Shown piece by piece: positions 14,408-18,763 of a DNA stretch of 18,763 nucleotides. The DNA is from UBA3222 sp002363035 (GTDB taxonomy: Bacteria > Verrucomicrobiota > Verrucomicrobiia > Opitutales > UBA9783). The notes under the pieces are model-generated. The model saw nothing but the letters and a program-made list of their open reading frames with translations. It was not told the DNA's origin and did not search any database. The stretch lies in assembly GCA_946646575.1 (NCBI GenBank), contig CAMPCR010000014.1:1-18763 (forward strand), given 5' to 3'. Each line of letters opens with the position of its first letter. The first letter of the stretch is position 1. Position numbers and translations under genes: made by a program.

Positions 14408-14848
14408 ATGAAACGGGAGCGGCGAGGTTTTACGCGTACGGACAAAAAACAAAGCGGTTTTACGCTGATTGAAGTCATCATCGCGCTGGCGTTGTTTGCC
14501 GTCAGTATCACGGGATTGACACAGAGTTTTACAAACGGTCTGCTGTGCAAAACCAAACTCCCGAAAGGCAACAACGACGAAGCGTTTTGTCTGCAACTCA
14601 TTCGCACGCAACTGATGCAGCTGAAACGTGAAGAGGTGGAACAAACACACACGTTTTGTTTGCCCGATAACAAAACTCAAATCGGCTGGAGCGGCAAAGC
14701 AGCGTTTTGCAAGGTAATGAGTTTGTATCGCGTCGCCGTTCAAATCCGGGATAACAAAGATCGTAAAAACGAAGTTTTCTTTGTGCACCGTCCCGATTGG
14801 ATGACGAGCGAAGAAAAAGCGGCGGTCATGCCGGAAAAGGGTTCGTAA
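14408..14848 (+). CDS. gspI: Type II secretion minor pseudopilin GspI
   Basis: 146 residues. The prepilin motif QSG/FTLIEVIIALALFAVSITGL is cleaved after G17, with E22 at +5. The 'EV..AL.LFA.....' helix is characteristic of GspI. In characterised systems GspI forms the pseudopilus tip complex with GspJ and GspK, whose genes follow directly. The body carries an uncommon number of Cys residues (C47, C61, C84, C101), possible disulfides after export; no function is claimed for them. It starts 3 bp after gspH ends, and gspJ starts 1 bp after its stop codon, so the operon is tightly packed. Confidence 0.85.
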   Translation: MKRERRGFTRTDKKQSGFTLIEVIIALALFAVSITGLTQSFTNGLLCKTKLPKGNNDEAFCLQLIRTQLMQLKREEVEQTHTFCLPDNKTQIGWSGKAAFCKVMSLYRVAVQIRDNKDRKNEVFFVHRPDWMTSEEKAAVMPEKGS

Positions 14849-14849
14849 C

Positions 14850-15707
14850 ATGGACGGTCGCGACGGCATGGACAGTCAAAAACAGCAAGGTTTTACGTTG
14901 GTCGAGGTGGTGGTGGCACTCGTCATCGGGAGCGTTGTGCTCATATCCGCCATGTCCATGCTGGTGTTTTTCATGCAGGCGTGGCGAACGGAACCGACGC
15001 CCTACGAACGTTTTTGCGACCACGTACAGCAATGCATGCGTTTCCTTCAACAGGAGGCGGATACGTTTTCGGTTGTTGCCGACAAGGATAACGTCGGAAC
15101 GACTTTTTTAACGACCGTTAAATTGCCGAAGGAAAACGTCAAAACCCTCGGTGCCTTGAAAAATACACCAATGCCGTTCACGCAGGGTGCGTCATCACAA
15201 CCGTGCTGGGAAACGTTTTTGGTGAATTCCTCGGGTTTGTTTTTGGTTCGGGAGGAGCCGGAGATCGCCGCCAAGCGCCTGACGGAGGGCGTTGAAGCGA
15301 CGGGAAAAACCAAGATGCAACGTTTATTGGTCAGTCCTTACGTCATTAAAACGGAATTCGGCTTTTTCGATCCGCAATCGGGCAAGTGGCAGTTTGTTCA
15401 AAACCTCGACGATTACGAGCGGCGGCTCATGAATAATTCCAAGAAAAAGGACAAAAAGACGTGGGTACGTCCCGATGTCGTGCGTTTCACATTCCGCAAA
15501 GATGATTTTTCGGAAACGCGCTGTCTGTATCTCAACAATACTTACGTGACCGAAATGGCGGAAGCTTCCGGCAAGCCGTCGACGGACCAAAAGGATTCCG
15601 ACAAGAAAAAATCCGACAAAAAGGATGACGAGGAGGATAAGGGTGGAAGTAAAAAAGAATCCAAATCTTCCGACGGTAAGAAATCCAAAAAGAAAGGGCG
15701 CCGATGA
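14850..15707 (+). CDS. gspJ: Type II secretion minor pseudopilin GspJ with charged C-terminal tail
   Basis: 285 residues. Prepilin motif QQG/FTLVEVVVALVIGSVVL, with cleavage after G14 and E19 at +5. An ATG at 14868 (residue 7) is an alternative start. Residues 50-235 form the expected beta-rich body, with LVREEPEI and the closing VRPDVVRFTFRKDDF...CLYL typical of GspJ-like proteins. Residues about 240-285 form a striking tail almost entirely of Lys, Asp, Glu, Ser and Gly (DKKKSDKKDDEEDKGG and similar), which ordinary GspJ lacks. It is reminiscent of the charged insert in GspK encoded next door. The gspK start overlaps its end by 4 bp (ATGA). Confidence 0.85.
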   Translation: MDGRDGMDSQKQQGFTLVEVVVALVIGSVVLISAMSMLVFFMQAWRTEPTPYERFCDHVQQCMRFLQQEADTFSVVADKDNVGTTFLTTVKLPKENVKTLGALKNTPMPFTQGASSQPCWETFLVNSSGLFLVREEPEIAAKRLTEGVEATGKTKMQRLLVSPYVIKTEFGFFDPQSGKWQFVQNLDDYERRLMNNSKKKDKKTWVRPDVVRFTFRKDDFSETRCLYLNNTYVTEMAEASGKPSTDQKDSDKKKSDKKDDEEDKGGSKKESKSSDGKKSKKKGRR

Positions 15708-16831
15708 AAAGCTTTCGTACGAAGCGAATTTCGGGTTCCATTCTCGTCATGGTACTCGGGATATTGATGATTTTGTCGGTCATCGTTACCTCGTTTTTGA
15801 AAAATCTCAGCCAAGAGATGCAGTTGAAGCTGCAACTTGAAGGCAAACCCGACCTGCGCCATGAGGCGTACAACGCATTGGAGGTGGTTCGTTGCCAGCT
15901 GGAACAGATGCTGGCGAACAATGACGATCCGCAAAAAGCCGCTTCGGTGCAGCGCATGCGGTTGCCGGGTACCGTGAAGGCGGAGGTGACGATTATTGAC
16001 GAATCGGGCAAAATTCCGCTCAATCATTCGGATGAAAAACAGCTGATCGATCTGTTTCGGTTGTTCGGCGACATGTGGGAAGCGAAGGCTTTGGCGCAGG
16101 AATACACGAAATGGCTTAAGGAGAAACCTGTCGTATGTACGCTGATTGAAAAAAATCCTTTGGCGGCGGCGTCTTCCGATGACGGGAAGGATAAAAGCAA
16201 AAAAGAGAAAGATAAAAAAGACGACGAGGAAGCCTCCGACGAAGGCGGCGACGGCGAAGAAAAGAAGAAAAAATCCGACGATGCCGGCAAACCGACGTTT
16301 CCGAAGGGGCTCAACAATTACTTGCAGTTGGCGGAGATCAACAAATTCCGCGCGTTGTTTTTCGATAAGGAGGGGAAGCCGAACAAGCAGCTGAAGCGGT
16401 TGGCGGCGTGTACGTCGTTATATTCCGATTGGCCGATCAACATCAATGCCGCTTCGCGCGACGTGCTGGCGGTCGTCGGAAAGCGCGTTTCGTTGGATGC
16501 GGATGCCGTTCTGCAACATTTGGGGGTTGGCGAGAAAAATCCCAAGGAGAAACACCGCTATAAGAACTTGCAGGAAATCGACGCGCTCGGTCACGGGCAC
16601 ACGGCGTCGTCTTCGGAGGACGGCGAAGGCAAAAAGAAGGGAAGTGCCGAAAAGATCTTGACAACGAAGCCGGCGCTTTTGACAGTGAGGTTGTCTCTGA
16701 AGGATGGAGGTGTCTCTTTTGCATTGCAGGCACGGTTCAAAGTTTGTGAAGGGAAAGGCGGTTCCAAAGGTAAAAAAACAATTGCAACATCGACGCTGAC
16801 TGTTGTAGACTTGGAGGAGAACGCGTATTAG
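15704..16831 (+). CDS. gspK: Type II secretion minor pseudopilin GspK with charged insert
   Basis: 375 residues. The N-terminal signal ISG/SILVMVLGILMILSVIV lacks Glu at +5 (Met there), as is normal for GspK, which caps the pseudopilus tip. Family landmarks are DESGKIPLN (99-107) and WPININAASRDVLAVVG (243-259), the latter being the signature of the GspK helical domain. Between residues about 157 and 196 lies a low-complexity stretch of Lys, Asp, Glu, Ser and Gly (GKDKSKKEKDKKDDEE and on), apparently an insertion between the two folded domains. A shorter Ser/Glu/Gly/Lys patch sits at 301-316. GspJ has a tail of the same composition. It overlaps gspJ by 4 bp and is followed by gspL after 4 bp. 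Confidence 0.88.
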   Translation: MKSFRTKRISGSILVMVLGILMILSVIVTSFLKNLSQEMQLKLQLEGKPDLRHEAYNALEVVRCQLEQMLANNDDPQKAASVQRMRLPGTVKAEVTIIDESGKIPLNHSDEKQLIDLFRLFGDMWEAKALAQEYTKWLKEKPVVCTLIEKNPLAAASSDDGKDKSKKEKDKKDDEEASDEGGDGEEKKKKSDDAGKPTFPKGLNNYLQLAEINKFRALFFDKEGKPNKQLKRLAACTSLYSDWPININAASRDVLAVVGKRVSLDADAVLQHLGVGEKNPKEKHRYKNLQEIDALGHGHTASSSEDGEGKKKGSAEKILTTKPALLTVRLSLKDGGVSFALQARFKVCEGKGGSKGKKTIATSTLTVVDLEENAY

Positions 16832-16835
16832 GAAG

Positions 16836-17942
16836 ATGGCTGACGGTACATCGGCGGAAGTTTTTTTGGGGAACGGCGTTGTTTTGGTTCCCGACGACGG
16901 TTTTATCTTCAAAACAATCGAAGTCGGCAAAAAACAGGACGGAAAGAAGATTTTTGACGCGATTTCCAACGAAGTGACCGCGAATTTTCCGTTCCCGATC
17001 GAGCAGTTGGCGTGGGGGTATCTTCCGTTGAACGCCGAAAAAACACAGTGGCTGTATTTTTCGGGTCTGCGGGAACGCATCGAAGGTTTTATCGGCGAGT
17101 CAACCGATGACGTACATATTTTGCCGTGCGCCGCAATCGGTGTGTTTGTCGCACAACCGGACGAGACCTGCGTATTGACGTGCGGTTCGCTTTCTTCGAC
17201 GCTCGTTAACCAAAAGCCGGCGTCCTGTTTATCCGAATCCGAAGCATCATTGTCGGCACCGAAATTCAATCAGGCGGTCGGTACTTCGGAGCATCGCTGG
17301 ATGTTGCAATCCGCCGTGTTAAACGGCGACGGTGATTGCGTTTGCACGCTGGCGGAACAGGGCGGAAGCGCGCAAAAGACCGTAACAATTCCCGAAAAAG
17401 TTCTTTGGCAGGCGGATGTTCGCGACAAAGTGCTGGTTTTAAAGCTGAAGAAACAACAAAAGACGGCGCGACGAGCGGATAAAGGCATGAAGTGGGCATT
17501 GGCGGCGCTTTTCGTAACATTTATCTGCCAAACGGCTCTCTGGGTCGGAAGCTTTATGCTGGGGCAAAAACAGCGTGAATGCAAACGTCAGGCGGAAGTT
17601 GCGAAGCATGTCGAGGGCGAAGAGTTTCTGGCGCAGAAAATGCGGGCGATTGTCGAGCAGGAAATGCGCCCGTTCGAATTACTGGGGTTGTTAAATTCTT
17701 TTCGTCCCGATAAAATTTATTTTACGAGCGCAACTATCGACAATTTGCACAATGCGACGGTGGAAGCCGTCTCGGAAAGCGCGATGCTGGTGGAAAATTA
17801 TACCAAGGTTCTGCTCAACAGCGGTTATTTCGAATCCGTGAAGGTTGCCAACGTTCATGCGTCCGATCAGGGCACGAAGTTTCAGCTGACGTGCGATTTT
17901 AAAGAGCAGAAGCCGAGTGCATTCAAAACATTGGAGCAGTGA
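16836..17942 (+). CDS. gspL: Type II secretion inner-membrane platform protein GspL (GspL/PilN-like)
   Basis: 368 residues. A cytoplasmic N-terminal region (1-218), one transmembrane helix (219-243, KWALAALFVTFICQTALWVGSF) preceded by a positively charged stretch (KLKKQQKTARR), and a periplasmic C-terminal region. The segment ELLGLLNSFRPDKIYFTSATID followed by YTKVLLNSGYFESVKVANV (281-340) is the PilN/GspL ferredoxin-like pattern ('L..l....P...yl..l..' then 'f...L..sg.f..v.'). In known systems GspL links the ATPase GspE to the membrane platform. The N-terminal part is not strongly similar to the actin-like domain by eye, so the GspL name relies on topology, the C-terminal pattern and gene order (K-L-M). 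gspM starts on the last base of its stop codon. Confidence 0.8.
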   Translation: MADGTSAEVFLGNGVVLVPDDGFIFKTIEVGKKQDGKKIFDAISNEVTANFPFPIEQLAWGYLPLNAEKTQWLYFSGLRERIEGFIGESTDDVHILPCAAIGVFVAQPDETCVLTCGSLSSTLVNQKPASCLSESEASLSAPKFNQAVGTSEHRWMLQSAVLNGDGDCVCTLAEQGGSAQKTVTIPEKVLWQADVRDKVLVLKLKKQQKTARRADKGMKWALAALFVTFICQTALWVGSFMLGQKQRECKRQAEVAKHVEGEEFLAQKMRAIVEQEMRPFELLGLLNSFRPDKIYFTSATIDNLHNATVEAVSESAMLVENYTKVLLNSGYFESVKVANVHASDQGTKFQLTCDFKEQKPSAFKTLEQ

Positions 17943-18481
17943 TGAAACTTTTAAATTGTTTATCGAAGCGCAATGGGCGCGAGAAGTTTTTGATTTTCAT
18001 GCTTCTGAGCGTGGTCGCGTTCTTCTGGATTTCCAACTGTATTCAACAGGGGACAAGCTTGCTGGAAGACTGGCAGGCGGTTTCCAAAAAAACGGAGAAG
18101 CAGCTTTTTTGGATTAAAAATAAAGAAACCGTTCACGGTAATTTAGAGAAAGTGCTGTCGTCGATCGATCCTGCCAAAAGCTTATCGGGCGCCGCTTTCT
18201 CGGGCGAGGTTGAAACGCTCATTCGTCCCTACAAAGTGAGTTATTCGATGGATTCGCCAAGCACGCGTCGAGAGGATATGTTTGATGCCCATACCCTGCA
18301 GTTGCACTGCGAAAATATCACGATGGAGGATTTGATTGCGTTCGAGAAAGGCGTCTACGGAAGGAAACCGTACCTTTCGCTCGAAAAGATAAAATTGCGC
18401 GCCAACGCTTTCGATCCGCAAAAACTGGAGGCGGAGTGTTCCTTTAACGCATTGCAGTTGAAAAAGGTTTCGCGTGAGTGA
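17942..18481 (+). CDS. gspM: Type II secretion inner-membrane protein GspM-like
   Basis: 179 residues. A short cytoplasmic, basic N-terminus, one transmembrane helix at about 15-33 (FLIFMLLSVVAFFWISN), and a periplasmic region starting with a likely coiled coil (residues 39-68). This is the standard GspM layout (single-pass, PilO-like fold). The ATG at 17942 shares one base with the gspL stop (TGATG) and has GGAG 5 bp upstream, so it is preferred to the GTG at 17939. GspM diverges strongly between species; the assignment is from topology and its place after gspL. It partners GspL in the platform. Confidence 0.75.
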   Translation: MKLLNCLSKRNGREKFLIFMLLSVVAFFWISNCIQQGTSLLEDWQAVSKKTEKQLFWIKNKETVHGNLEKVLSSIDPAKSLSGAAFSGEVETLIRPYKVSYSMDSPSTRREDMFDAHTLQLHCENITMEDLIAFEKGVYGRKPYLSLEKIKLRANAFDPQKLEAECSFNALQLKKVSRE

Positions 18482-18517
18482 CAAAGAAGAAAGGTGGTTT
18501 TTCGGACGACAAAAATG

Positions 18518-18558
18518 TCCCGACGGCGGTAAAAACCTCGGGAGGGGTGTTTTTTTTT
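18518..18558 (+). promoter_or_regulatory. Hairpin followed by T9 tract before the last gene (attenuator, terminator or RBS mask)
   Basis: TCCCGA (18518-18523) pairs with TCGGGA (18538-18543), and an inner GGT/ACC (18528-18530/18535-18537) closes an AAAA loop, with a 4-nt bulge on the left arm. Nine T residues follow at 18550-18558, separated from the stem by GGGGTG, so it is an imperfect intrinsic terminator. The right arm includes the first bases of the GGAGGGG ribosome site (18541-18547). Confidence 0.35.
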
Positions 18559-18559
18559 C

Positions 18560-18619
18560 ATGAATAACAACATGAATAACAACATGAATAACAACATGAA
18601 TAACAACATGAATAACAAA
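18560..18619 (+). repeat. 12-bp tandem repeat, five units, each beginning with ATG in frame
   Basis: Unit ATGAATAACAAC occurs four times and a fifth time with a single change at the last base (AAA instead of AAC). Units begin at 18560, 18572, 18584, 18596 and 18608. Translated in frame it encodes Met-Asn-Asn-Asn repeats, so each unit offers a start codon and any change in copy number keeps the reading frame. Confidence 0.95.
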
Positions 18620-18763
18620 AGGTTGCGGGCGTGTTTGTTGTTCGGTGGCGTTTTTGCGGCGGCGGTATCGCCGGCAATTGCGGTGCCGGGCGATGAAGAT
18701 CCCGCGGTTTCAAATCCGGCGGACGTCGGTGCAGTTGCACAACCGGCGGCATCTGCGGGCGCA
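18560..18763 (+). CDS. Exported protein, N-terminus only; possibly the secretin GspD
   Basis: 68 residues to the window edge. The first 16-20 residues are four MNNN units and MNNK encoded by the 12-bp repeat. A clear Sec signal peptide follows: K20-R21 then LRACLLFGGVFAAAVSPAIA (22-41), with probable cleavage after A41. The mature start is Pro/Ala/Gly-rich. From the fifth ATG (18608) the signal peptide would have a normal length of about 25 residues, so the repeats look like an added N-terminal extension or a set of alternative starts. The only clear ribosome site is GGAGGGG at 18541-18547, 12 bp before the first ATG with a T9 run between them. Following gspM in the same direction makes the outer-membrane secretin GspD a natural guess, but nothing specific to secretins is visible yet. 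Confidence 0.6.
   Translation, partial: MNNNMNNNMNNNMNNNMNNKRLRACLLFGGVFAAAVSPAIAVPGDEDPAVSNPADVGAVAQPAASAGA

Noticed and set aside
18560..18619. CRISPR-like array
   Set aside because: The 12-bp units are directly adjacent with no spacers and are in a coding frame.
18355..18752. Minus-strand frames with MLFMLLF or CYSCCYS repeats
   Set aside because: They are simply the complement of the 12-bp start-codon repeat.

Overview
The window comes from a Gram-negative bacterium. It encodes pseudopilins and inner-membrane components of a type II secretion system (T2SS), and several exported proteins with signal peptides. Gene content and style suggest the PVC group, most likely Verrucomicrobiota (Opitutales/Puniceicoccales-like). 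The pointers are a FloA flotillin followed by a small membrane protein ending in an 'ILGxP' motif, a SufS/SufU pair, and a stripped-down T2SS. The taxonomic placement is inference; no rRNA or phylogenetic marker was analysed.

Layout. Positions 1-656 (minus strand): a SemiSWEET transporter overlapping the start of a thiamine diphosphokinase that runs off the left edge. Positions 787-860: tRNA-Gln(TTG) with encoded CCA. Positions 954-2862: the cysteine desulfurase SufS and its SufU-type zinc partner, which starts Fe-S cluster assembly. Positions 3115-3690: a Maf nucleotide pyrophosphatase. Positions 3695-5938 (minus) and 6061-7101 (plus): a PD-(D/E)XK (AddB/RecB-like) nuclease diverging from the adenine glycosylase MutY, both DNA-maintenance genes. 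Positions 7200-8174: a radical SAM/SPASM-like enzyme of unknown substrate. Positions 8447-10336: an FmdB zinc-ribbon protein, an unusually short GspE/PilB-type ATPase that starts inside fmdB, and an exported GspC/PilP-like protein. Positions 10444-11574: the ATPase YchF. Positions 11709-13196: floA and a small membrane protein. From 13441 to the right edge: gspG-H-I-J-K-L-M and the beginning of an exported protein that may be the secretin GspD.

The T2SS genes are therefore split into an ATPase/GspC-like block and a pseudopilin/platform block, separated by ychF and floA. No gspF or prepilin peptidase gene is visible. The pseudopilin genes overlap or nearly abut, which indicates one operon. Good -35/-10 pairs lie directly before floA and gspG, and both predict transcripts beginning at or within a few bases of the start codon.

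The points most worth a second look are: (1) the SemiSWEET/thiamine-kinase pair, where the pocket Asn of known SemiSWEETs is Glu; (2) a five-copy 12-bp start-codon repeat plus a T9 tract in front of the exported protein at the right edge; (3) charged low-complexity regions present in both GspJ and GspK; and (4) the minimal GspE.
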